A stretch of DNA of 64,000 bases from assembly GCA_949825065.1 (NCBI GenBank), contig OX463859.1, positions 21,841,847 through 21,905,846 on the forward strand, read 5' to 3'. The translations under genes and the position numbers were made by a program. The stretch comes from Odontocerum albicorne. Its lineage: Eukaryota; Arthropoda; Insecta; Trichoptera; Odontoceridae. How positions within the stretch are numbered: position 1 is the stretch's first letter; each line of letters starts with the position of its first letter. The notes below the pieces were generated by a model. The model was not told where the DNA came from and made no database searches. It was given only the letters and a program-made list of their open reading frames with translations. Shown here one piece after another: positions 46,630 through 57,779 of the stretch.

Positions 46630-47795
46630 ATAAGTTTTAGTAGGATGATTGTAAACATAAGAATGATGCATTGAATGAAATAATGAAAACCAGTCGGTGT
46701 ATTTTCTCAGATGAAGGAATAACTATGAGGGATATTTGGCGGCGTGTAGCGATAGGAAAATAAGGAAACAAAGTTAATAGGCCACTAGAAATATATATAC
46801 TCAAACCGGTAATAATGAAAATCTGCAAGGTGGTGGTAGACTACAACAAGATATTATTACCAACTTGTTGTTTAACGTGGATGTGGAACAATATTAAAAA
46901 TAGTGGATTATGGTAAATGCGTGCGCTTACAAAAATACATGATTTGATAGTGTGCGACAGTATACAAAATTAATTGATGTGTGATGAATGTGAACTTGAG
47001 ACTGATGTGTTGAGTTAGATAAAAAAAAAGCACATAGAGATTTTTTGGCTACGTGGAATAATTGAATAGAGAAAGGCTAACAAAACAAATGTAAAGTTTA
47101 AATTGAGTGGAAGGCGTGGTATAGGATAGAAGGAATGAATGAATGGAGAAAGACTAAACAAACAAATATACATTGCAAATGTGAGTGGAAGGCGTGGTAG
47201 AGGAAAGAAGAAATGGAAAGGGAAAGACTAACAAAACAAATGTACAGTGCAAATGTGATTAGAAGGCGTGGTAGACGAAGAAATGAATGATTTAATCGAG
47301 GAAGACTAACACAACAAATATACAATGCAAATGTGAGTAGAAGGCGTGGTAGAGGATGGAAAGAATGAATGAATGGAGAAAGACTAACAAAACAAAAATA
47401 CAGTTCAAATGTGACTGGAAGGCGTGGTAGACGAAGAAAGGAATGATTTAATGCAGGAAGACTAACACAACAAATATACAGTGCAAATGTGATTAGAAGG
47501 CGTGGTAGAGGATGGAAGTAATGAATGAATGGAGAAAGACTAACAAATCAAATATACAGTGTAAATATAACTAGAAGGTGTGATATAGGAAAAACAAGAA
47601 AGTTGTGAGTGGATCAAGTTTATTATATTTTGATAGAATGAAATGTAAAAGTAAGGGAGATCGTAAGAGCTGTATCAGGAAGTGTATGGATGAAAAAGAG
47701 GTAAAAATGTGTGTCAAATAAGGAAAGTATGGCGTTCTATCCTCTTTACTTACCCCGACAGGTAGTCTTTCTTTGCATACCCCGATAACCACAAT
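46630..47795 (+). mobile_element. LINE family B remnant containing a 77-bp array
   Basis: The + strand begins with tactcaaaccggtaataatg (shared with 14945) and LINE coding relics (MRALTKIHDLIVCDSI near 46917; DVLS.IKKKHIEIFW near 47000). The array at 47071-47610 follows, then the tail with gatcgtaagagctgtatcag, gaagtgtatggatgaaaaag and the 3' end tactt accccgacaggtagt near 47747. It would have been a single-copy C-terminus before the array formed. Confidence 0.8.
47071..47610 (+). repeat. ~77-bp minisatellite, 7 units, from LINE B coding sequence
   Basis: Units begin gaaagactaacaaaacaaat at 47071, 47148, 47222, 47301, 47378, 47457 and 47534. One frame of each unit encodes about RLTKQIYSANVSRRRGRG, the conserved C-terminal block of the LINE. 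Alternate units share gaagactaacacaacaaata, so a two-unit higher-order period of about 156 bp is present from 47222 on. Confidence 0.92.
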
Positions 47796-47814
47796 TATAA
47801 TTTTCTTTTTCTTA

Positions 47815-48235
47815 GCTCCGTGCCACTACGTGGACTTAGCTTTTCAACTCTCCTTTAAAAGTTGTCTGTTGAGAACGAGAAATCTCGCCACACCCGCGCT
47901 CGGATATTTTCCATCACATCATCCATCTTTCTTAACCTTCAACGACCTGTTCGTGTTCTACCGTTAACCTCCATCCCAAACAACGATCAGCCAATATACT
48001 CTTCGGGTATTCTACCGATGTGCCGCTCGTATCATTGCAATCTGGTTTCCTTTAATTTATAATTTATAAGTTCAACTTTAAAACTTCCTCTGATATATAT
48101 TTGTTTCGTAAATTTTCTCTTCGTGACACCCACCATTCGCCAATCACATCTACTACATGATAATTGAGCTCTATACTCTTTTTCCCCAATCGTATTTTAT
48201 TCTAATGTTCAAATATTGTTGATCTACTTATCGAC
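47815..48235 (-). mobile_element. LINE tail remnant, minus strand (unassigned family)
   Basis: The minus strand reads, with frame changes, EVNGRTRTGR, KMDDVMENIRARVWRDFS then SPRSGTEL. It resembles the 'R.GRP..RW.D.....DL....' tail of LINE polyproteins, just inside the NPFR acceptor. Not a gene. Confidence 0.4.
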
Positions 48236-48372
48236 AAACTAAGAACTTCTGTTTTAAACTAGCCAGCTTATTCCGTGAGTTATTTTTTTGTTGTTTAAAA
48301 AACTAAATATTAAAAAAAAACTATAAAAGTCTACATGTCGCAAATAAAAATAACCCGTGTCTCTTCTTCCAG

Positions 48373-48606
48373 GTTGCAAGAAAACCAGCGATGAGGACAG
48401 CCAGAAACCTATTTATAGTGAACCTTGCTGTGTCAGACCTCTTGCTCTGCTTGGTGACTATGCCGTTGACTCTCATGGAGATCCTCAGCAAGCACTTCCC
48501 TTTGGGCAAGCAAATGTTCGTCTGCAAACTCATCGGCACTCTCCAAGCTACCTCAATCTTCGTTTCATCAATCTCCATTACTGCTATAGCGTTGGATAGA
48601 TATCAG
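48373..48606 (+). CDS. NPFR: Neuropeptide F / NPY-type receptor, exon with TM2-TM3 and DRY (partial gene)
   Basis: The exon encodes 78 residues continuing the receptor begun at 27783, phase 0 at both ends. The acceptor is a CT-rich tract plus AG at 48371-48372; the donor GTAAAA starts at 48607. It contains the first intracellular loop (KPAMRTARN), TM2 with NLAVSD carrying the sodium-site aspartate, the TMPLTLMEIL stretch typical of NPY/NPF receptors, the TM3-start cysteine that bonds to ECL2 (FVCK), and the DRY motif followed by Q at the exon end. MRTARNLFIVNLAVSDLLL is very characteristic of insect NPF receptors from general family knowledge. The next exon would begin after DRYQ with the second intracellular loop; I find no such coding sequence up to 64000. 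Related NPY-family or short-NPF receptors are the alternative, less likely. Confidence 0.88.
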
Positions 48607-48789
48607 GTAAAATTTCATGTATTTTTTAAACATAATTTATAGGAACCGTAACTTATTTTAAGGCTTGTTGTTTCCGTTAGCACGAACGTAGAGTAATTAA
48701 GGTTTCCGAGCTTAACACATTAGTACTTTCCCCCTGCACAATTGTTCTGACCTACTTTTACTTATATTCTCACTTCCCTATTCCTCTGA

Positions 48790-50555
48790 CACGAGGGCAT
48801 TAGCTTCTTATAATGTCTGCGTTAAGGGTTAGATAAAAATATCTGAAGTAACTTAAAACTGGGCATCTCTAAGCGTAGTTGCAACTAATTTGAAGGTTAA
48901 AGTATTATCGTTTAGAAAACAACGGAAATCGACTGCATTATATTCCCAAGATAGTTACCATAAACGAAATTTTAATGATGACTACGGGAATCACAACCCT
49001 CGAAGTTGATAAAATGACCAACAAAGTAATTAAAATGTTGGTCTAAAGTCATCGAGGTTTCAGATGAGTGTCTTTTTGGATTTGACAAATTAAGGTTGAA
49101 AATAACACCTTGTATTGCTTGAGATATAAAGTGATCAAACATATAACTTTGCAATCTGATGAGTAGATACAAAAAAATGTGAATGACATTTTGTGGTCTA
49201 AAAGGTACTCAAGTTTCAAAATGACACATTGTTGTGATCAAACTTCTCAAAAATACCATTCCGTGGTATTTTTTTACTAATCTTAGAGGTACAATGTTGT
49301 TAAATGACATGTTGCGGTCTTATATAGTATGTTAGGCAGACACTTTTCAATCTAAAATGCAATCAAATGTCAAAATGACACTTGTAGTTTTAAAGGCACT
49401 TAAGTGTTCGAAATAATTCTTCTTAGCTATTAACGCACCAAAATGTTAAAAAATACATTTTATTGCCCTTATATGTAGTTCAAAAGTGACTTGAACGTGC
49501 CTGAAATATCTTATATGGTTTTCAAGACACAAGTGTCATATCAGCTGTTTAACGAAATTACTCAAAATGAGGTTTCACTATATATTCCAGAGCTTTATGA
49601 ACGAGAGGTTCTCAGTTTAACACAATACAACTGATATCTGCTGATGCTAAAGTTTTAAACAGATTTTGAGGGTTCCATGTGGTTGAGAAATGTTATGTTT
49701 TCATATTTAGGGGGCACACTTGGGGTGGCATTAGTTCACGAAAAAAATAATATTAATCATCATTATCAGTTTTAAAGTATAAGTCATAGAGAGTCTCTTC
49801 TATAAATACAGTTACATAGCAATAACGAGTCTTCCAGATCTTTAATAACTTACTTTATTAACGGTACAGTGTATCTTGTAACAATTTCTAAATCATAAGA
49901 AACAGATGTTTCGTTCTAATTGGAAGGAAAAAATAATTTGAAACTCTCACATAAAAAACAAATAAAAAAACATTTTTTTTAAAACAACACATAAGTCAGT
50001 TCTGTAATAAAATTACAATATACAAAGTAATTAAAACACTACGGGATCGACCATGGGTGGGCAGCCTGCACTGCACCTAACTAGGTGTCACTCTTGACAT
50101 TCATGTGAAAATAATAATGTAGATACATATTAACAAAATAAAGGAAATAAACATGTGCATTGTTTAAGTGTAATGAACACAACGTTGTTCTCATAATACG
50201 AAGTAACTCAGGATACTACAATATTAAACAATTTATATAGCTGTTTACAAAACATACTCTCTTTTATGAGGCTTTTATTCGGGATTTAAACACATTATTA
50301 TTGATTCGAAATATTACAAAACAAAATACACGATTATAAGTTAAGTGTAATGATATAAAGGTGGCTACAACCAATCGGTTAGGTACTGCCCTGCATCTGC
50401 AAATCGCAGATAAATTTTAACGCACAAGAGATGACAAACTCCAAAAAAAAGCTTTTAAAGATCATCCAGCGTGGGAAAATAACATATTCGATTTTGAGTG
50501 GAGTTAAATATGTTTGTGTAGTATTCATATAAAATCATAAATTTTAATGAAATAT
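48790..50555. other. AT-rich intron with loosely repetitive DNA at 49000-49500
   Basis: Between 49000 and 49500 words such as 'aaaatgacac(a/t)ttgt', 'ggtctaaaag' and 'caagtttcaaaatgac' recur at irregular intervals, suggesting a very decayed tandem array. No gene. Confidence 0.4.
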
Positions 50556-50559
50556 CTCA

Positions 50560-50900
50560 ATATTTGTTTCCAAAAAAATTATCACGGCCTTCCAAAAAGG
50601 GTTGCGCTCAATGCTTCCTTAAGTTGAACACATCACTCATATATCTAACAATTAGAGGCAAATCATTCTACGCCACAGGATCAGCAATTGAAAAAGCTCT
50701 GTCACAACACCCCGCCCAAATTGATCGATTCGGAACAATTCATTTATGCGATTAAGACGAAATCGACCTTAAAGTTCTACTTTTCTTCTAAAGACCATCT
50801 CTTAAACACATATTCGAAAGATACAATGGAGATACTTAATTAAAGGACTTTAATACAAAGAGACAAAGTTAGAAATAAATTTAAAAAAAATAATAGAAAG
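50560..50900 (+). repeat. Dispersed coding relic family F, copy 2
   Basis: A frame of 63 residues (50564-50755) contains NTSLIYLTIRGKSFYATGSA then IEKALSQHPAQIDRFGTIHL. Beyond its stop the same relic continues with KVLLFF, RPSLKHIFERYNGDT and DFNTKRQS. The blocks align with 21990-22270. I do not recognise the parent protein. Confidence 0.55.
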
Positions 50901-50904
50901 AGAG

Positions 50905-51885
50905 ATGCGAAATAATGATGCGATGAACAAATACTGGACCCAGTATCAATTTAAACAAGCAACTATTGTATTTGATATTGTCAATCAATTCTTATAAAAC
51001 GATTTCATAACTAAAGTAACTCTATGCACTGATCAGATGTTTTGTGACAAATTTTAAAAATTGTCATTAAATTGATTTTTAAAAGTATCCTTTTACAGAC
51101 TTTTACTCGTATACGATCATCTTTTTGAAAGATCATTATTTGTGTGTCTCTTGCAAATACATTCTTAAAATTGCCATGGAAAAGGAGATGATAAACGCTT
51201 TAACATTTTTTCTGCGTCGTGACTTCAATGCGGAAAATGACCAACATTGGATTTCTTTTTGTTTTTGAAGACAAGTGCTTTATTAAAAGTTTGCGAGGTT
51301 TTTCCTCGTGTCATACGCAGTTCAAGCTTTAATGATTTATTTGGTATGAAAACACATATATTTTTTATACCTGTTATTTTTTTATAAAACAAACCAATAA
51401 CGCTTTATATTAAAGATCTCATTGTAAATATAATAAGATAGTATTTCGGTTAGAGAATTTCAACAATTCCTTATTTTAGGAATGTTATTACATTTTCAAT
51501 CAACAGCTTTTCTAATTAAAAAAAACATGTGATCTGCCCCTCTAAAGAAATTTCTAATTCTCTCATCGAAGTAATCTAATACATATCTTATATTTAACAA
51601 AATTCCTGGATAAAATTAATCCAACAAATCTATGAAAATGTTTAAATACCTTTGTAACGCCTACACATCATTTGATATGTATTGAATATTTACACTATGA
51701 GGTAAAAAAAAACTACCCACTTAAAATATCAATAAAGGGCACTAAAAGATTTATTAATTTGTGTATTCTTCATTGTATAACAATATGATAAGCTTATTAT
51801 TAATTAATCCCAACCAACAAGAACAAAGTAAATAAAGGAAATTTTATAATCGTAATATTATAAAAATATATTGGTTATTTGTACA
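50905..51885. other. AT-rich stretch, nothing recognised
   Basis: No repeat partner or convincing frame. Confidence 0.4.
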
Positions 51886-51892
51886 AAATTTT

Positions 51893-52045
51893 ATCCGGAT
51901 GTAGCGGGTTTCATTCCCGACGGTACCAACCTATTTTTTAAAAGTGTTTCAGTTTGGTGTTAACTTCAGGTCTCTTTAACACTTTTGTTGGAAGGAATAA
52001 ACTGACTCATTCGAAGAGATTGCCACGTAACTATCAACCAACAAT
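51893..52045 (+). repeat. tRNA-derived SINE, 5' truncated
   Basis: B-box-like gcgggtttcattcccgacgg, then body gtttggtgttaacttcaggt, ctctttaacacttttgttgg and gattgccacgtaactatcaa. It abuts the palindrome that follows. Confidence 0.65.
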
Positions 52046-52049
52046 GTTG

Positions 52050-52300
52050 TTGTAATTTGTTTTATCAAACACCTTACCGGTTTCAAGGCGGTCACCTCAT
52101 CTTCAGGGGAGCACAAACAAGACTCAGGGGAGCACAAAGAAGTTTTGTTTGTGCTCCCCTGAAGATGAGGTGAAAGCCTTGAAACCGGTAGGGTTATACC
52201 GTTACAAAAAAGTGGAATAAACAGTGTTTGATAAAACAAATTAAAAAGTATTTAAATCTCCACAATGTTAATGCCTTAACTACTCGTATAAATAATAAAG
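52050..52300. repeat. Palindromic (foldback) pair of dispersed repeat G
   Basis: Left arm about 52055-52117, right arm about 52146-52240. The inner 27 bases pair perfectly (cctcatcttcaggggagcac against gtgctcccctgaagatgagg), and the ccggtttcaag / cttgaaaccgg and tttgttttatcaaacac / gtgtttgataaaacaaa segments pair as well. The right arm has about 30 extra bases (the ttataccgttac...gtggaataaacagt part). The central 28 bases repeat actcaggggagcacaaa. Confidence 0.9.
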
Positions 52301-52304
52301 AACA

Positions 52305-52800
52305 ATGTTTTATTGCAGACAGCGAAAATATATGCTATGCAGTTAATATATACGAGTAATAAAAGTAAGATATCATCCATCGATAAAAGAAGGAAAATAT
52401 GGTGAAGAGAAAAGACAAATTGAGAACGAATAACGTAATTTTAAATTGAGATCATAAGTACGATTGATATTGAAAGTAACATGTAATTGACTCACCTGAG
52501 AAATATTCAATATGTGTTGAAATATGAAATGTGATATGTATGCAAAAAAATACAAGGGCAGAAAACCAAGTAAGATGTATTTATGCAATATTTCATAAGA
52601 ATTTATTCTCTTTGTATTATAACATTGAAAATTCCAACATTATAATGGATGATGTGAATATTCTAATAGTGGAACCTGATTAATTAAGATACATCCTGTT
52701 TTAAGGCTTTACGAATTTGTGTTAATGCATGATTTAAGAATTTATCTTTCCTCTTCCATTATTATTTATTCAGGATACAGGAGATGGGCGTGATTATCAA
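52305..52800. other. No gene recognised
   Basis: AT-rich intron; a 71-residue frame on the minus strand lacks recognisable features. Confidence 0.4.
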
Positions 52801-52807
52801 TGACGTT

Positions 52808-53252
52808 GATTCCCAAAGTGTACGTCGTGGCACCCCAGAGTATAAGAGCTGCCTTTTAGGAGCAACGCGGAATATTCCAATATTTTCACTGAAATAAGAC
52901 TAACGTGGTTGTTTAAGCGGACGATCCGTGTGTTGATGTGATGATAGAAAGTGACATCTAACGTAGACTGTGGTATGCACTAACTATTGGTTGAGATGTC
53001 AGTAACTTTCCACTTATCCTTTAATTATGATTTATTTATTCAATTATATGATCGTTTAAAATATGTACGGATCATATAGGATAACTCAACTTTTTTTTCG
53101 TGAATTTTAAATATATTCAATTTTTTTACCCTAATCGCGCCAACTTAAGTGCAACTGTTAGGTATGTTCTGATTTTGAGTGCTGTGGAAAAATCCCTATA
53201 CACTAAGGGCACTGTGAATCGAAAAAGTATGGGAACCACTAATCTAGGGTAT
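52808..53252. mobile_element. Possible hAT-type non-autonomous element
   Basis: The left end gattcccaaagtgtacgtcg plus tggcacccc and the reverse complement of the right end (ggttcccatactttttcgat, then tcacagtgccc) look like imperfect terminal inverted repeats of the 'ttccca' type. No 8-bp target duplication could be confirmed and no transposase is present. Confidence 0.4.
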
Positions 53253-53264
53253 TAAAAACTAACT

Positions 53265-56200
53265 TATGTATGATACAAGAGATCAAATGTGCTTATCTTA
53301 AATAAATAAATTTAGATATATTCATTATATTTTTTAATATTATCGGTATTCTCATAGTTCAAAGTACTTCTTGTGGTGAGTGATATTATGATACAAGAGA
53401 TCAAATGTGCTTATCTGAAATAAGAGATCAAATGTGCTTGAGTGATATTATGATACAAGAGATCAAATGTGCTTATCTGAAATGATACAAGAGATCAAAT
53501 GTGCTTATCTGAAATGATACAAGAGATCAAATGTGCTTATCTGAAATAAGAGATCAAATGTGCTTGAGTGATATTATGATACAAGAGATCAAATGTGCTT
53601 ATCTGAAATGATACAAGAGATCAAATGTGCTTATCTGAAATGATACAAGATATCAAATGTGCTTGAGTGATATTATGATACAAGAGATCAAATGTGCTTA
53701 TCTGAAATGATACAAGAGATCAAATGTGCTTGAGTGATATTATGATACAAGAGATCAAATGTGCTTATCTGAAATAAGAGATCAAATGTGCTTGAGTGAT
53801 ATTATGATACAAGAGATCAAATGTGCTTATCTGAAATGATACAAGAGATCAAATGTGCTTATCTGAAATGATACAAGATATCAAATGTGCTTGAGTGATA
53901 TTATGATACAAGAGATCAAATGTGCTTATCTGAAATGATACAAGAGATCAAATGTGCTTGAGTGATATTATGATACAAGAGATCAAATGTGCTTATCTGA
54001 AATAAGAGATCAAATGTGCTTGAGTGATATTATGATACAAGAGATCAAATGTGCTTATCTGAAATAAGAGATCAAATGTGCTTGAGTGATATTATGATAC
54101 AAGAGATCAAATGTGCTTATCTGAAATGATACAAGAGATCAAATGTGCTTATCTGAAATGATACAAGATATCAAATGTGCTTGAGTGATATTATGATACA
54201 AGAGATCAAATGTGCTTATCTGAAATAAGAGATCAAATGTGCTTGAGTGATATTATGATACAAGAGATCAAATGTGCTTATCTGAAATGATACAAGAGAT
54301 CAAATGTGCTTATCTGAAATGATACAAGATATCAAATGTGCTTGAGTGATATTATGATACAAGAGATCAAATGTGCTTATCTGAAATGATACAAGAGATC
54401 AAATGTGCTTGAGTGATATTATGATACAAGAGATCAAATGTGCTTATCTGAAATAAGAGATCAAATGTGCTTGAGTGATATTATGATACAAGAGATCAAA
54501 TGTGCTTATCTGAAATGATACAAGAGATCAAATGTGCTTATCTGAAATGATACAAGATATCAAATGTGCTTGAGTGATATTATGATACAAGAGATCAAAT
54601 GTGCTTATCTGAAATGATACAAGAGATCAAATGTGCTTGAGTGATATTATGATACAAGAGATCAAATGTGCTTATCTGAAATGATACAAGAGATCAAATG
54701 TGCTTATCTGAAATGATACAAGAGATCAAATGTGCTTGAGTGATATTATGATACAAGAGATCAAATGTGCTTATCTGAAATGATACAAGAGATCAAATGT
54801 GCTTATCTGAAATGATACAAGAGATCAAATGTGCTTGAGTGATATTATGATACAAGAGATCAAATGTGCTTATCTGAAATGATACAAGAGATCAAATGTG
54901 CTTATCTGAAATGATACAAGAGATCAAATGTGCTTGAGTGATATTATGATACAAGAGATCAAATGTGCTTATCTGAAATGATACAAGAGATCAAATGTGC
55001 TTGAGTGATATTATGATACAAGAGATCAAATGTGCTTATCTGAAATAAATAAATTTAGATATATTAATTAAATTTTTTAATATTATCGGTATTCTCATAG
55101 TTCAAAGTACTTCTTGTGGTGAGTGATATTATGATACAAGAGATCAAATGTGCTTATCTGAAATGATACAAGAGATCAAATTTGCTTATCTGAAATGATA
55201 CAAGAGATCAAATGTGCTTATCTGAAATGATACAAGAGATCAAATGTGCTTATCTGAAATAAATAAATTTAGATATATTAATTATATTTTTTAATATTAT
55301 CGGTATTCTCATAGTTCAAAGTACTTCTTGTGGTGAGTGATATTATGATACAAGAGATCAAATGTGCTTATCTGAAATGATACAAGAGATCAAATGTGCT
55401 TATCTGAAATGATACAAGAGATCAAATGTGCTTGAGTGATATTATGATACAAGAGATCAAATGTGCTTATCTGAAATGATACAAGAGATCAAATGTGCTT
55501 ATCTGAAATAAATAAATTTAGATATATTAATTATATTTTTTAATATTATCGGTATTTTCATAGTTCAAAGTACTTCTTGTGGTGAGTGATATTATGATAC
55601 AAGAGATCAAATGTGCTTATCTGAAATGATACAAGAGATCAAATGTGCTTGAGTGATATTATGATACAAGAGATCAAATGTGCTTATCTGAAATGATACA
55701 AGAGATCAAATGTGCTTATCTGAAATAAATAAATTTAGATATATTAATTATATTTTTTAATATTATCGGTATTCTCATAGTTCAAAGTACTTCTTGTGGT
55801 GAGTGATATTATGATACAAGAGATCAAATGTGCTTATCTGAAATGATACAAGAGATCAAATGTGCTTGAGTGATATTATGATACAAGAGATCAAATGTGC
55901 TTATCTGAAATGATACAAGAGATCAAATGTGCTTATCTGAAATAAATAAATTTAGATATATTAATTATATTTTTTAATATTATCGGTATTCTCATAGTTC
56001 AAAGTACTTCTTGTGGTGAGTGATATTATGATACAAGAGATCAAATGTGCTTATCTGAAATGATACAAGAGATCAAATGTGCTTATCTGAAATGATACAA
56101 GAGATCAAATGTGCTTATCTGAAATGATACAAGAGATCAAATGTGCTTATCTGAAATGATACAAGAGATCAAATGTGCTTATCTGAAATGATACAAGAGA

Positions 56201-57440
56201 TCAAATGTGCTTATCTGTAATAAATAAATTTAGATATATTAATTATATTTTTTAATATTATCGGTATTCTCATAGTTCAAAGTACTTCTTGTGGTGAGTG
56301 ATATTATGATACAAGAGATCAAATGTGCTTATCTGAAATGATACAAGAGATCAAATGTGCTTATCTGAAATGATACAAGAGATCAAATGTGCTTATCTGA
56401 AATGATACAAGAGATCAAATGTGCTTATCTGAAATAAATAAATTTAGATATATTAATTATATTTTTTAATATTATCGGTATTCTCATAGTTCAAAGTACT
56501 TCTTGTGGTGAGTGATATTATGATACAAGAGATCAAATGTGCTTATCTGAAATGATACAAGAGATCAAATGTGCTTATCTGAAATGATACAAGAGATCAA
56601 ATGTGCTTATCTGAAATGATACAAGAGATCAAATGTGCTTATCTGAAATAAATAAATTTAGATATATTAATTATATTTTTTAATATTATCGGTATTCTCA
56701 TAGTTCAAAGTACTTCTTGTGGTGAGTGATATTATGATACAAGAGATCAAATGTGCTTATCTGAAATGATACAAGAGATCAAATGTGCTTATCTGAAATG
56801 ATACAAGAGATCAAATGTGCTTATCTGAAATGATACAAGAGATCAAATGTGCTTATCTGAAATGATACAAGAGATCAAATGTGCTTATCTGAAATGATAC
56901 AAGAGATCAAATGTGCTTATCTTAAATAAATAAATTTAGATATATTAATTATATTTTTTAATATTATCGGTATTCTCATAGTTCAAAGTACTTCTTGTGG
57001 TGAGTGATATTATGATACAAGAGATCAAATGTGCTTATCTGAAATGATACAAGAGATCAAATGTGCTTATCTGAAATGATACAAGAGATCAAATGTGCTT
57101 ATCTGAAATGATACAAGAGATCAAATGTGCTTATCTGAAATAAATAAATTTAGATATATTAATTATATTTTTTAATATTATCGGTATTCTCATAGTTCAA
57201 AGTACTTCTTGTGGTGAGTGATATTATGATACAAGAGATCAAATGTGCTTATCTGAAATGATACAAGAGATCAAATGTGCTTATCTGAAATGATACAAGA
57301 GATCAAATGTGCTTATCTGAAATGATACAAGAGATCAAATGTGCTTATCTGAAATAAATAAATTTAGATATATTAATTATATTTTTTAATATTATCGGTA
57401 TTCTCATAGTTCAAAGTACTTCTTGTGGTGAGTGATATTA
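53265..57440. repeat. Higher-order satellite array (32-bp monomer with two variant modules)
   Basis: The basic unit is gatacaagagatcaaatgtg plus cttatctgaaat (32 bp). A variant ends cttgagtgatattat (35 bp), and a shorter junction form starts aagagatcaaatgtg. From 55040 an 86-bp module starting aaataaataaatttagatat and ending gagtgatattat separates blocks of 32-mers; one such module also begins the array at about 53302. Successive modules near 55051, 55265, 55514, 55731, 55948, 56226, 56440, 56654, 56932, 57146 and 57360 lie 214, 249, 217, 217, 278, 214, 214, 278, 214 and 214 bp apart. 214 equals 86 + 4x32 and 278 equals 86 + 6x32. Units are nearly identical. It lies in the NPFR intron. Confidence 0.97.
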
Positions 57441-57529
57441 TGGCATTTTGACCAGATTTCTCAAATATCGATTGTTCATTTTGTCAAGTCTCTCAAGGAG
57501 ATATTTGTAGCCAATGGATTGATAATTTT

Positions 57530-57775
57530 AAATATATATCAAATGTGAAATGATATGGGGTTGTTTCGAATATTGAACTTAATTTTTAATATACTCGTAT
57601 ATCAAATTGGAAATGATATGGGGCTGTCTCGAATATTGAACTTAATTTTTAATATACAATATATCAAATTTGAAATGATATGGGGCTGTCTCGAATATTG
57701 AACTTAATTTTTAATATATATCAAATGTGAAATGATATGAGGTTGTCTCGAATATTGAACTTAATTCTTATTTAA
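57530..57775. repeat. ~60-bp tandem repeat, 4 units
   Basis: The unit with atatcaaatgtgaaatgata, tggggctgtctcgaatattg and aacttaatttttaatata occurs at about 57535, 57597, 57659 and 57717. It follows directly downstream of the satellite. Confidence 0.9.
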
Positions 57776-57779
57776 ATAT

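Larger units (their letters stand above)
28041..48372 (+). other. NPFR intron of 20,332 bp
   Basis: The interval lies between a GTAAGT donor at 28041 and a pyrimidine-rich AG acceptor at 48371-48372, and both flanking exons read in phase 0. It is filled by repeats: the 66-bp array, a possible solo LTR, a mariner, several LINE B fragments, SINEs and a 77-bp LINE-derived minisatellite. That only one receptor transcript spans it is inferred from protein continuity (TM1 to TM2). Confidence 0.8.

Noticed and set aside
53265..57440. CRISPR-like array (regular 32-bp repeats with interspersed modules)
   Set aside because: The repeats follow each other directly, and the 'spacers' are one identical 86-bp module, not unique sequences. 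There are no cas genes, and the context is animal nuclear DNA.
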